Positions 34,394 through 43,041 of a DNA stretch of 64,000 nt are shown piece after piece; position 1 is the stretch's first letter, and each line of letters begins with the position of its first letter. The notes below the pieces were generated by a model. That model was not told the DNA's origin. It saw only the letters and a list, made by a program, of their open reading frames with translations, and made no database searches. Source of the stretch: CAZPQK01 sp964588695 (GTDB lineage: Bacteria > Krumholzibacteriota > Krumholzibacteriia > WVZY01 > JAKEHA01); the NCBI GenBank assembly GCA_964588695.1, contig CAZPQK010000004.1:270315-334314 (forward strand). The letters run 5' to 3'. Position numbers and translations under genes: made by a program.

Positions 34394-34901
34394 GTGCGAA
34401 TTAATGCTCTGCTCTTTCTTATAGTATTGGGTTTATCGGCAGCACTTCCAAGATTGTCACAAAGCACAATTGAGACGGGAATTGGAAACCAGTGGCAATG
34501 GGACTTCAGCAATACCACTAGTGCAAGCGACAGCGTTGACTACCGTGTGCTGGTTTCGCGCTCCGCAGAGTCTGGAACTCTTTACAGTTTTTCTGCGACG
34601 ACCCATGGATACGTCGACATCGGCGCGGCGTTGTACAAAGTCTCGGGTGCCTTGATGTTGGACGACGTGATTGAGGCCTCCGCCGATCCGTTTGACTACA
34701 AGAAGTCGGAATGTGTCGAGATCAATGCGATCTACATCATCAGAACCGCCGAAGNNNNNNNNNNACTTCGCAAAGTTTGTTGTTCGCGAGTTTGATGTGT
34801 TATACGCCTATCAAGATGACGGTACTCGCAATCTTGACACCACCGTTCCTGTGGCGGAGTCCACCTGGGGGCGCATCAAATCGCTTTGGAGTGGGAGATA
34901 A
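34394..34901 (+). CDS. Small secreted protein, paralogue B (interrupted by an assembly gap)
   Basis: From GTG 34394 the product has a signal peptide (MRINALLFLIVLGLSAALPR) and a mature domain clearly related to paralogue A: NQWQWDFSNTTSASDSVDYR, YSFSATTHGYVDIGAALYKV, IYIIRTAE, then after the gap FAKFVVREFDVLYAY and ESTWGRIKSLW. The frame before the gap and the frame after it disagree only because 10 N were written. Aligning RTAENHYAKF in paralogue A with RTAE-gap-FAKF implies that about 3 bases are really missing, which restores one frame of about 167 aa. It is therefore an intact gene and not a frameshift mutant. Confidence 0.7.
34755..34764. other. Run of 10 N (assembly gap)
   Basis: Ten ambiguous bases lie inside paralogue B. 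The length is conventional; alignment to paralogue A predicts a true gap of 3 bases. Confidence 0.95.
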
Positions 34902-34939
34902 GCGATGCGAAAGACCGATAGTCGGGAGGGCTTGTATGC

Positions 34940-35119
34940 TATAAGACGGTTATCTATAACTCATATATGCGCACTTTTTTGAGCAGTACTGGCGCCGGGC
35001 ACGCCTGCTGATCGCGGCAACCACAGGCGGCGCAAGGTACTTGCAACCTTCCAACCGCCCGGTTACCTTTAGCTGAGTAAACATCACCTCCCCCCGGTTT
35101 TCCAACCGGCGGGGCTTTC
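34940..35119 (+). ncRNA. Candidate structured leader or small RNA upstream of mfd
   Basis: An extended -10 (TGCTATAAG, 34937-34945) precedes four successive hairpins. These are GCGCC/GGCGC plus GCCTG/CAGGC (34992-35033, with a 6-nt bulge), AAGGT/ACCTT (35034-35050), AACC/GGTT (35053-35064) and a terminator-like GC-rich hairpin (35091-35114). I tested it by eye for SRP RNA, 6S, tmRNA and common riboswitch motifs and found none. It could be an independent small RNA or an attenuating 5' leader of mfd. No -35 box is visible, so transcription is uncertain. Confidence 0.35.
35091..35119 (+). terminator. Terminator-like hairpin just upstream of mfd
   Basis: CCGGTT (35094-35099) pairs with AACCGG (35104-35109) and the stem is extended by CCC against GGGG with one bulged C. 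TTTCT follows at 35116. It ends 22 nt before the mfd ATG, so it either insulates mfd or attenuates it. Confidence 0.65.
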
Positions 35120-35141
35120 TGCGTCTTGCCCCAAGAGGATT

Positions 35142-38100
35142 ATGGCCCGATCCACCAACCCGTTCGTCGACAAGGTTCAGCACACCGAACCATTCGGACC
35201 GCTACGTGCCGCCGTGGAAAAGGCCGGCCGCGCGGCGCGGGCGTTGGCGGCGCACGCTGCCGGGCGTCCGGACGATACGCTAGGGCCGATCACCGACAAG
35301 ACCGAACAACAGCGGCGCGTTCACGTATCGGGTCTCCGGGGAAGCGCGTTTGTACTGATGGCCGAAGCGTTGCGCGATCGCCTGCAGCAAAAGGTCGTCA
35401 TCGTCTGCCCGGACGAAGAGTCTGCCGAAGACACCGTCAGTGATCTGCGCACAGTGACCACTGCTCGCGTGGCGCTCTTACCCGAGCGCGACATTCTTCC
35501 CCATCACGTTCACTCGCGTGAAAACCTCACCGTCCGCGGCGACCGCAACGAAACGCTGCTGCGCATTTTGCGCGGCGACGTCGACATTGTGGTGACTAGC
35601 CTGTTGGGCTATCTGGAAAAGACGGTCACGGTAAACGCGCTCACGGGCGCGCAGGTCACGATCAACGCCGAAGATACGATCGACTTGGAAGAACTTCGTC
35701 GGTCGCTCACCGACTTGGGCTACGACGCAGTGCCCGTGGTGGAAGAGTCGGGGCAGTTTGCCGTGCGCGGGTCGATCATCGACATCTTCGACCCGTCGTG
35801 GGACTTGCCGGTGCGGATTGAATTGTTCGACGACGAGATCGAGTCGCTGCGCACGTTCGACCTGGACAACCAACGCTCCATCGACATGGTGCAAAGTGTC
35901 ACCGTACTTCCGGCGTCGAACGTTCATGTCGACGACGACGCAACCGATGCCATGCGCGAGTACCTTAAGGCGCGCGACTTCGACGACGAGCTGATCGACC
36001 GGATCGCATCGCAAGTTGTTTTGGGAAGACACTCGTACTTAACCCGTCGGTATGCGCCCGCGTTGGGCCAGCAGGGTTCGCTCTTGGACTACTTCACCGA
36101 ACCACCGATGCTATTTTTCAATCGGGTTGGGGCGCAGTACCGGGTGTACGCGAAACTAAAAGACGATCTGGAACGTTCGGCGGATCTGTTGGACGACGAC
36201 TATCCGCTATTGGGTTTTTCCGATTACACCCACGACCCCGACTATCACCGCGCGTACGGCGGCGCGCCCATTTATGTGTGGGAGTTGGCGCCGGGTGCGA
36301 CCGGAAAAGGTGACGGGGAGGCTACGACCAGCGCTGGTCGTGACGAGACCACCGCCGAAACGTCGCCGGCCTCGGCAAGCGAGCCTGCCGATGGCGAAGC
36401 CCCGCCCGACCACGACGACTCGCCGGCCAGGGTGCCAGAGCCGACGATCAAACCCGGCGAACCGCACATCAAGTTCGCGGTGCAACAGCACCCGGCGGTT
36501 GCGGGCAAACTCGACCCGCTGATCGGACACATTCGTAAACTTCGTCGCAGCGGTATCGACACCTACATCTACTCCGAAACCGCAACGCAGCGCGACCGCA
36601 TGGCGGACATGCTGGAAGGCGACGAAGAGCTGGTTCATCTTCCCGTCGGTTGGCTGACCAACGGCTTCATTTGGGAAGACGCCCAACTCGCGCTGCTTAC
36701 CGACCACGAAATCTTTGGTCGCATGTTGCCGCGTCCGCGTCGCAAAGGAAAGAAGCGCCGCCAGCAAGCGTTTCGCCACGATCACTTGAACGTCGGCGAC
36801 TACGTTGTGCACGTTGATTATGGCATCGGCCGTTTTGTTGGCCTCGACAAACTGGGCGGCCGCGAAAGCGGCGCGGCGGGCAACCAGGACCGCGAATGCC
36901 TCATCATCCGCTTCTCCGGCGACGATAAAATATACGTACCGCTCGACCAGATGAACCTGGTGGAAAAGTACGTCGGCCGCGAAGGCGTTGCGCCCAAAAT
37001 GGATAGCCTGGGGAGTAGCCGCTGGCAAAAGTCCAAAGAAAACGCGCGCAAGGCCGTCGAAGACATCGCGCGCGAGTTGCTGGAAGTGTACGCGCAACGC
37101 GAACTGGCCGAAGGCCACGCGTTTGGCCCCGACACCGCGTGGCAACAGGAGTTGGAAGCATCCTTTCCGTACGAAGAAACGCCGCATCAACTGCGCGCCA
37201 CCGACGAGATAAAAAAAGACATGGAGTCGCGACAACCCATGGACCGCCTGGTGTGCGGCGACGTGGGGTTTGGCAAGACCGAGGTGGCCATCCGCGCGGC
37301 GTTCAAGGCGGCGTCGCAGGGCAAACAAGTCGCGGTGCTGGTGCCAACCACGCTTCTGGCGATGCAGCACTACCAAACGTTTCAGGAGCGGTTGGAGCGC
37401 TTCCCGTTGAAGATTGGACAACTAAGCCGGTTTGTTTCGACCGCCGAACAAAAGAAAGTTGTCGAGGGGTTACAAAACGGCGACATCGATTTGGTTGTTG
37501 GAACGCACCGCTTGCTTTCCAAAGATGTAAAATTCAAGCGCCTCGGCCTGCTGGTCGTTGACGAAGAACATCGCTTTGGCGTTAAACACAAAGAGCGGCT
37601 CAAGGCCATCGCCAAAAACGTCGACGTGTTGTCGATGACGGCGACACCGATTCCGCGAACGTTGTACATGTCGTTATCCGGTCTGCGACAGATTTCTGTC
37701 ATCGACACGCCGCCGCGTAACCGTCACCCGGTCAAAACCGAAGTGCTGCCCTTTGACGACGAACTCATCGCACGCACCATCACCGAAGAACTTCGTCGCG
37801 ACGGCCAGGTGTTTTTTGTACACAACCGTGTGGAGTCGATTGCGAGTATTAAAGCGTACCTGGAACGTCTGCTTCCTGGCGTGCGCTTTGGCGTCGGCCA
37901 CGGCCAAATGACCGAGTCCGAGTTGGAGAAAGTCATCCTCGACTTTGGCAACCGCGAATACGACGTACTGATTAGCACCATGATTATCGAGTCCGGTCTG
38001 GACTTTCCCAACGTCAACACCATGATCGTCAACCGCGCCGATCGATTTGGTCTTGCGCAGTTGTATCAATTGCGTGGGCGTGTGGGCCGTCGCGAGAAGC

Positions 38101-38894
38101 AGGCGTACGCGTACTTCCTGGTACCGCGACAACTTTCGCTTACCGAAAACGCGATGAAGCGTTTGGAGGCGATGGAAGAGTTCGAGGACTTGGGCAGCGG
38201 CTACCGCCTGGCGATGCGCGACCTGGAGATTCGCGGCGCGGGTAATGTGCTGGGTACCGAACAACACGGTCACGTTGCCGCGATCGGTTTCGAACTCTAC
38301 TGCAAGATGCTTAAAGAGGCAGTGGATCGCCTTAAAGGCGAAGCGCCCGCCGAAATGCCTGACTGCAAAATCGACGCGCCCTACGACGCTTACCTTCCGG
38401 CGACCTATGTGACCGACGCCGACGAGCGCATGATTATCTACCGCCGACTCGCGAGTGCGATGGATGCCGACACGGTCGGCGCCATCGAAGGCGAGCTGCG
38501 CGACCGCTTCGGTGTGCTTCCCCAACCCGCCGAGCAACTGGTCCACCTCGCCGAAGTCCGAGCCGAGGCCGCCCGCCTCGGCGTTTCGGTGATTCGTTTT
38601 AAGACCGGCCCCGCCAGTGGCGCCAAACAAGCGTGGGCTCCGCCCGGGACGACCCTGGCCAAACGCATGGCCGCGGAGCTTACCGCCATCGCCTGCACTC
38701 TGGAGTTTGCGCCGGGAAAGACGCTGGAGCCCGCTCAGATGGGCCGATTGGTGGAAACTTTTGACCAGCGTCTTGGGTTTAAAGCCCAGAAGACGTTAGG
38801 CGTAACCCTGACAGCGGCGCCGGAACGCCCCCTCTTGCAGGACCTTAGAAACCTGTTGCAGGTGGCCCATTTTTCCGATAACATTAATGTTTAG
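35142..38894 (+). CDS. mfd: Transcription-repair coupling factor Mfd
   Basis: The 1250-aa protein has the full Mfd order. UvrB-like domains fill the N-terminus (VSGLRGSAFVLMAEALRDRL), and the RNA-polymerase-interacting domain lies near 545-620 (GDYVVHVDYGIGRFVGLDKL). The RecG-like translocase has Walker A CGDVGFGKTE near 705, DEEH near 806, SMTATPIPRTLYMSL, and FVHNRVESI, and GLDFPNVNTMIVNRADRFGL leads into the TRG motif and D7 domain. Mfd removes stalled RNA polymerase at lesions and recruits UvrA. Residues about 385-440 are a low-complexity acidic, Ala/Pro/Thr-rich insertion not found in E. coli Mfd, at the domain 2/3 boundary. AGAGGA precedes the ATG. Confidence 0.97.
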   Translation: MARSTNPFVDKVQHTEPFGPLRAAVEKAGRAARALAAHAAGRPDDTLGPITDKTEQQRRVHVSGLRGSAFVLMAEALRDRLQQKVVIVCPDEESAEDTVSDLRTVTTARVALLPERDILPHHVHSRENLTVRGDRNETLLRILRGDVDIVVTSLLGYLEKTVTVNALTGAQVTINAEDTIDLEELRRSLTDLGYDAVPVVEESGQFAVRGSIIDIFDPSWDLPVRIELFDDEIESLRTFDLDNQRSIDMVQSVTVLPASNVHVDDDATDAMREYLKARDFDDELIDRIASQVVLGRHSYLTRRYAPALGQQGSLLDYFTEPPMLFFNRVGAQYRVYAKLKDDLERSADLLDDDYPLLGFSDYTHDPDYHRAYGGAPIYVWELAPGATGKGDGEATTSAGRDETTAETSPASASEPADGEAPPDHDDSPARVPEPTIKPGEPHIKFAVQQHPAVAGKLDPLIGHIRKLRRSGIDTYIYSETATQRDRMADMLEGDEELVHLPVGWLTNGFIWEDAQLALLTDHEIFGRMLPRPRRKGKKRRQQAFRHDHLNVGDYVVHVDYGIGRFVGLDKLGGRESGAAGNQDRECLIIRFSGDDKIYVPLDQMNLVEKYVGREGVAPKMDSLGSSRWQKSKENARKAVEDIARELLEVYAQRELAEGHAFGPDTAWQQELEASFPYEETPHQLRATDEIKKDMESRQPMDRLVCGDVGFGKTEVAIRAAFKAASQGKQVAVLVPTTLLAMQHYQTFQERLERFPLKIGQLSRFVSTAEQKKVVEGLQNGDIDLVVGTHRLLSKDVKFKRLGLLVVDEEHRFGVKHKERLKAIAKNVDVLSMTATPIPRTLYMSLSGLRQISVIDTPPRNRHPVKTEVLPFDDELIARTITEELRRDGQVFFVHNRVESIASIKAYLERLLPGVRFGVGHGQMTESELEKVILDFGNREYDVLISTMIIESGLDFPNVNTMIVNRADRFGLAQLYQLRGRVGRREKQAYAYFLVPRQLSLTENAMKRLEAMEEFEDLGSGYRLAMRDLEIRGAGNVLGTEQHGHVAAIGFELYCKMLKEAVDRLKGEAPAEMPDCKIDAPYDAYLPATYVTDADERMIIYRRLASAMDADTVGAIEGELRDRFGVLPQPAEQLVHLAEVRAEAARLGVSVIRFKTGPASGAKQAWAPPGTTLAKRMAAELTAIACTLEFAPGKTLEPAQMGRLVETFDQRLGFKAQKTLGVTLTAAPERPLLQDLRNLLQVAHFSDNINV

Positions 38895-38927
38895 CCGAGG
38901 TTAGCGATTTCGTTATCCCGGCTTTTT
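38893..38927 (+). terminator. Probable terminator after mfd
   Basis: AGCCG (38893-38897) pairs with CGGCT (38919-38923) around an imperfect inner stem, and a TTTTT run follows. It overlaps the mfd stop codon. Confidence 0.6.
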
Positions 38928-38996
38928 CGTTACCGGGCACCCGGTCCGCAATTATCGCAGTAACGCTTCATCCGATCCAGATCGAGCCCCGCAGTT

Positions 38997-39024
38997 CGTT
39001 CCTACGACTAGGGATTTAGGAACG
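38997..39024. promoter_or_regulatory. Inverted repeat in the leader of the isomerase cluster
   Basis: CGTTCCTA (38997-39004) and TAGGAACG (39017-39024) are perfectly complementary across 12 nt. It ends 39 nt before the first isomerase gene and could be an operator or an mRNA hairpin. Confidence 0.4.
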
Positions 39025-39062
39025 TTTGCCAGCGGTGCCATCTATCTAAGGAGTACTTTTTA

Positions 39063-40811
39063 ATGAAAGCCTATAAAGGTATTGCCGCGCTGCTCATGGT
39101 GGCAATCGGCGCCACGCTGTTTTCTTGTAGCGGAAGCAGAGAAGACACGGTGTTGGCAGAAATTGGCGACCGCGAAGTTAAGATCCTCGACTTCGAGGAA
39201 GCCTGGCACAACGTTGGACTGGAATACCTGCCACCGACGACCGACCAGGAAGGCGCGAAGCAGTTTCTGGAGACGATCGTTCAAAAAGAAATCCTCGCTC
39301 ATAAAGCAGACGACTTGGGTTATGACAAAGACCCAACCGTTATTCAAGGGATGCAGGCGTATCACCAGATGGGACTGCAGGCCGGTTACCTCAAGGTGAT
39401 GGTCTCCGACAACGTCGAGGTGACCGACGCCGAAGTTAAAGAGCACTATCGCAATCGCGGTGCAGTGCTGAGTGTTAAGCAGATTCTGGTCGACACGCCA
39501 ACCGACGCCGACGAAGCGATTGCCCGGCTGGAAGACGGCGATGACTTCGACACCGTGTTGCGAGAAATGTCGAAGGCTCCCGACGCTGCCGAAGGCGGAA
39601 CGGTCGTGACCGTCAACTACGGAAGCTACGTTCCGGAGATGCAGAACTCGCTGTTCGCGCTCGACATTGGCCAGCACACCCAGCCCATCCAAACGCCTTA
39701 CGGTTGGTTCATCATGAAAGTGCTGCGCCGAACCGAAGCGCGCGACAAAGAACCATTTGAGCAAATCGAACCCACTGTCCGCCAGGAGTGGTTCGTGCTT
39801 AAAGAAATGGTCATGGTGAATCAGCACACCGAAAAGATCCGGCGCGATCACAAAGTTACCTGGTACTGGGACAACCTCGGCACCGCCTATCGTGCGCTGC
39901 CGGCCGACCGTTCCATGGCCAATCCGCCGACGCGTGATGAAGAAGTCTATCCGCTACTCTATTTTGAAGCCGAAGACCTCGATCTGCCGATGGTAACTTA
40001 CGAGCTCAACGGTAAGACCGAGACGATCGCCATTCGCAACTTCTCAGACTTGTACGACCGCGCGTCGTTCTTTACTCGTCCGCGCCGCGACGCTCGGTTG
40101 GGCGGTATCAAGAGCTTCCTGACGCAGATCGTTATGAACGAATTGGTTGCGTCGGAAATGACCGCGTCTAACATCGAAGAACACCCAACGGTACAGCGCG
40201 CGCTCAAGCGTAAGCGCGAAGAGTTGATGGTGGGTCGTTTGTATGATGATCAAGTCACCAAAGTCATCGAAATCCCCAACGACGAGATGATGAGTTACTA
40301 CCGCGAGAACAAGAATCAGTTCACCTCGCCGGAGACGCGTCGCTTTGCCATGGTATTGACCGGCGACCAGGCGACCGCGCAAAAGGCGTACGACGAACTG
40401 CGAAGCGGACGAAAAATGCGTCAAGTCGTACTCGAGTATTCGATCGATCCCGAGACGCGCGAAACATTGGGCGAAACGCCGCTAATCACCAAGGGTGAGA
40501 ACCCCGACCTGGATGCGACCGGGTTTTCGTTGCCGCGCGTTGGCGCGATTTCCGAGCCTTTCGAAACCGGCCGCGGTTGGATGGTTGTTCGTGTGACCGA
40601 GATTCAACCCGAGCGTGTTTATAGCTACGAAGAGTCGGTAAGCTCGATCACCACCGTGTTGCGCCAGCAAAAGTCGGAGGAACGTCTCCAGGAACTTCTT
40701 GCAAAGTGGCGCGAAGAGTATAATGTCACGATTTATGAAGATCGACTTGGCAAGTGTCAGCTTGAAGATCGCCGGGCCACTGCGGCTGCCGTGCACCGCG
40801 ACGAAGCCTAA
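39063..40811 (+). CDS. Parvulin-type peptidyl-prolyl isomerase lipoprotein
   Basis: A lipoprotein signal (MKAYKGIAALLMVAIGATLF, then SC with Cys at 22) precedes a SurA/PpiD-like N-domain (LAEIGDREVKILDFEEAWHN) and a parvulin domain (LSVKQILVDTPTDADEAIAR, ending QPIQTPYGWFIMKVLRR). A second, degenerate copy follows near residues 430-520 (RRFAMVLTGDQATAQKAYDE, GRGWMVVRVTEIQPE). At 582 aa it is PpiD-sized but lipid-anchored. AAGGAG precedes the ATG. It is first of three such genes that probably fold outer-membrane proteins. Confidence 0.88.
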   Translation: MKAYKGIAALLMVAIGATLFSCSGSREDTVLAEIGDREVKILDFEEAWHNVGLEYLPPTTDQEGAKQFLETIVQKEILAHKADDLGYDKDPTVIQGMQAYHQMGLQAGYLKVMVSDNVEVTDAEVKEHYRNRGAVLSVKQILVDTPTDADEAIARLEDGDDFDTVLREMSKAPDAAEGGTVVTVNYGSYVPEMQNSLFALDIGQHTQPIQTPYGWFIMKVLRRTEARDKEPFEQIEPTVRQEWFVLKEMVMVNQHTEKIRRDHKVTWYWDNLGTAYRALPADRSMANPPTRDEEVYPLLYFEAEDLDLPMVTYELNGKTETIAIRNFSDLYDRASFFTRPRRDARLGGIKSFLTQIVMNELVASEMTASNIEEHPTVQRALKRKREELMVGRLYDDQVTKVIEIPNDEMMSYYRENKNQFTSPETRRFAMVLTGDQATAQKAYDELRSGRKMRQVVLEYSIDPETRETLGETPLITKGENPDLDATGFSLPRVGAISEPFETGRGWMVVRVTEIQPERVYSYEESVSSITTVLRQQKSEERLQELLAKWREEYNVTIYEDRLGKCQLEDRRATAAAVHRDEA

Positions 40812-40840
40812 GCAACCCTTGCACAGATTTAGCGAACTAG

Positions 40841-40871
40841 GGATAGGGGGCCTCATGCCCCCTATCCTTTT
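40841..40871 (+). terminator. Perfect hairpin over a start codon, followed by a T run
   Basis: GGATAGGGGGC (40841-40851) pairs perfectly with GCCCCCTATCC (40857-40867) across a 5-base loop, and TTTT follows. By form it is a rho-independent terminator for the gene ending at 40811. However, its loop holds the first two bases of the ATG at 40855 and its left arm the AGGGGG ribosome site of the next isomerase gene. Confidence 0.8.
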
Positions 40872-41736
40872 GTGTCTGCTGGTGGCGCTGGCGCTGGGCT
40901 GCGAGCGCCGACCGATGGACGATGTATCGGTTCAGTCGGAACCTGTCGCCAAGGTTAACGGTAAAACTTTGTATCAGGATGACTTCGAGTGGTACTTGCC
41001 ACAGGACTACCGCTCGTCGCTGACGCTGGAGGAGCGGCGCGAGTACTTTGACCGCTGGGTTACCACCGAGCTGTTGTATCAGGCGGCCAACGATGCCGGC
41101 ATGGGAGTTTCCAGCGAAATCGCGGCCAAGCTGGAGCAGTACAAGAAAGACCTTGTGGCCGACCAGTTGGTGCAGAAAGTTATAGATGATAGAGGACTGG
41201 TAACCGAGCAGGAGGTTCGGGCGTACTACCTGGAGCGCGAACACGAATACACGCAAGAGTATCGAGTCAGCCACATTCTGGTTAACACGCTCGAAGACGC
41301 CGAAGAAGTGGCCGAACTGCTAGAGAAGCGAACCTTCTCGTGGGTGGCGACGCGACGTTCGATTGACCGCCACACCGGCATCGGCGGGGACCTGGGCTAC
41401 CTGTCGAAGGGCAATATGATTCCGGCGTTCGAGCCGGTCGTATTTAGTATGGAAGAGGGCGACGTCAGCGACATTGTTGAATCCGAGCTTGGTTTTCACT
41501 TTATTAAACTGGTCGACGTCCGGGAGAAACGCGACAAGATGACTTACGACGAAGTGGCCCCCGATATTTCACGCGAGTTGCTGCTGGCCAAGCGCGCGGC
41601 GGTTTACGACAGCCTGGTAACATCGCTCGTGGAAACGGCACGCGTCGAAGTGTTGGACAACCAGTTACGCACTGGCAACATCGACATAGATACCGAAACC
41701 GCCACCGGCCGCTGGTGGCGTCAACAACAACAATAA
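40855..41736 (+). CDS. Parvulin-type peptidyl-prolyl isomerase lipoprotein (second)
   Basis: From ATG 40855 the 293-aa product begins MPPILLCLLVALALGCERRP, with lipid-acceptor Cys16. It has a SurA-like N-domain (VAKVNGKTLYQDDFEWYLPQ) and one parvulin domain (YRVSHILVNTLEDAEEVAEL, GGDLGYLSKGNMIPAFEPVV, ELGFHFIKLVDVREK). The signal peptide lacks an N-terminal positive charge at this start, and a TTG at 40819 would add MHRFSELGIGGL with Arg and His, so the start is open. The ATG is buried in the hairpin 40841-40867. It lies between the other two isomerase genes and ends 2 nt before surA. Confidence 0.85.
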   Translation: MPPILLCLLVALALGCERRPMDDVSVQSEPVAKVNGKTLYQDDFEWYLPQDYRSSLTLEERREYFDRWVTTELLYQAANDAGMGVSSEIAAKLEQYKKDLVADQLVQKVIDDRGLVTEQEVRAYYLEREHEYTQEYRVSHILVNTLEDAEEVAELLEKRTFSWVATRRSIDRHTGIGGDLGYLSKGNMIPAFEPVVFSMEEGDVSDIVESELGFHFIKLVDVREKRDKMTYDEVAPDISRELLLAKRAAVYDSLVTSLVETARVEVLDNQLRTGNIDIDTETATGRWWRQQQQ

Positions 41737-41738
41737 CT

Positions 41739-43034
41739 ATGAAACACATTACACTGATTCTTGCTGGCGTCATGCTGGCTGTTGGCGTGTCCGGCGCTAG
41801 TGCCGAACGGCAACTTATGGATCGCATTATCGCGGTTGTCGAAGACGAAGCCGTCTTCGAAAGCGACGTCGAACAAATGCTGCGCCGCTTTGAGTTGGAA
41901 AATCAAAGACAATTGGAAGGCGCCGAACGCGCACAGCTCCGCACAAAGATTATCCAGGACCTCATAAACGATAAGCTGGTAATTGCCGAAGCGGGTCGCA
42001 TGGATATCGAGATCACGTTTTCGGAAGTCGAAGAGCGGGTAAACGCGGCGCTCGACAGCAATCGGCAGGCGTTCCCCAGCGCGGCAGCGTTCGAGGCGCA
42101 ACTCGCGCGCGAAGGTTTCACAATCGATTCGCTTAAGCAGCTTTACCGCGAGCAGATTCGCAACCGCATGCTAGTGGAACGAGTGATCGGCGCGAAGATG
42201 AGTCAGTATCGTAACGCGTCAAACGACGACGACCTGGAAGCGTTCCTCGAAGAGAAGCGCGCCGAGATCGGCATGCGTCCCGATGTTGTTCATCTGCAGA
42301 CAATCTTGTTGCCGATCGAAGCATCAAGCGCAGCACAGGACGCGTCCCGTGCCCGCGCCGCCGAAGCCCGCGCCAAGATTCAGGCCGGTGCCGACTTCGC
42401 CGATGTCGCCAAGGAATACTCGCAAGATCCCAGCGCGCAGATCGGTGGTCGCTTGGGTTCGCTTGATCCCAACAGCCTGCGCGACCCCGACTTTGCCGAC
42501 GCGATTAAGTCGCTGGAGGTGGGCGAACTAAGCGAGCCGGTGAAGACATCGTTTGGTTATCACATCATCGAAGTCACCGAAAAAGACCCTGATTCCAACA
42601 ACGTTACCGTGCGTCACATTCTGGTGCAGATCGAAGGTTCCGATGACGACCTGCAGGCCGTGTTCGCTCGCGCTAACGCCGTTCGAGAAGAGATCATGAC
42701 CGGCGCGCCGTTCGACAGTCTGGCGTTGCAGTTGTCGGTGGATCCTTCAGCCAACAAAGGCGGCGACCTGGGTTGGTTGCGCGTGCAGGACTTACCCGAG
42801 TTCTTTCGCGAAGTGCTAAACGCTATGTCGCCGGGTGATGTTAGCCAGGTGATGCGCGAGCCCACGGGTTTCCGTATTGTGAAGCTGCTCGGCCGAGAAG
42901 GGCCACGACCGTACGAGTTTGCCGAAGTGCGCGACCAGATTCAGCAGCTCTATGAACAAGAGCGCATGGGCCGCGCCTACGAAGAATACGTGGCCGAACT
43001 TCGCGAAAAGTTCAGCGTCGACATCAAGCAGTAG
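41739..43034 (+). CDS. surA: Periplasmic chaperone and peptidyl-prolyl isomerase SurA
   Basis: ATG 41739 gives 431 aa with a signal peptide (MKHITLILAGVMLAVGVSGA, cleaved after ASA). The SurA N-domain opens with LMDRIIAVVEDEAVFESDVE. Two parvulin domains follow: PDVVHLQTILLP to FGYHIIEVTEKD, and NVTVRHILVQIEG to GFRIVKLLG, then a C-terminal helix. Length and order match E. coli SurA (428 aa). It escorts outer-membrane proteins to the BAM complex. Only 2 nt separate it from the upstream gene. Confidence 0.93.
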   Translation: MKHITLILAGVMLAVGVSGASAERQLMDRIIAVVEDEAVFESDVEQMLRRFELENQRQLEGAERAQLRTKIIQDLINDKLVIAEAGRMDIEITFSEVEERVNAALDSNRQAFPSAAAFEAQLAREGFTIDSLKQLYREQIRNRMLVERVIGAKMSQYRNASNDDDLEAFLEEKRAEIGMRPDVVHLQTILLPIEASSAAQDASRARAAEARAKIQAGADFADVAKEYSQDPSAQIGGRLGSLDPNSLRDPDFADAIKSLEVGELSEPVKTSFGYHIIEVTEKDPDSNNVTVRHILVQIEGSDDDLQAVFARANAVREEIMTGAPFDSLALQLSVDPSANKGGDLGWLRVQDLPEFFREVLNAMSPGDVSQVMREPTGFRIVKLLGREGPRPYEFAEVRDQIQQLYEQERMGRAYEEYVAELREKFSVDIKQ

Positions 43035-43041
43035 TTTACGC

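Noticed and set aside
34950..35183. 77-codon minus-strand frame upstream of mfd
   Set aside because: It crosses the mfd start and the hairpin series; the nucleotide sequence shows RNA-like pairing, not coding bias.
36207..38630. Long minus-strand frames (404 and 318 codons) opposite mfd
   Set aside because: They are antisense shadows of a clear mfd coding sequence in GC-rich codons.
39060..39851. 263-codon minus-strand frame opposite the first isomerase gene
   Set aside because: Shadow of a gene with signal peptide and parvulin motifs; its own product is not protein-like.
40699..40854. Upstream extension of the second isomerase gene to 40699
   Set aside because: It would overlap the first isomerase gene by over 110 nt and place the signal peptide internally.
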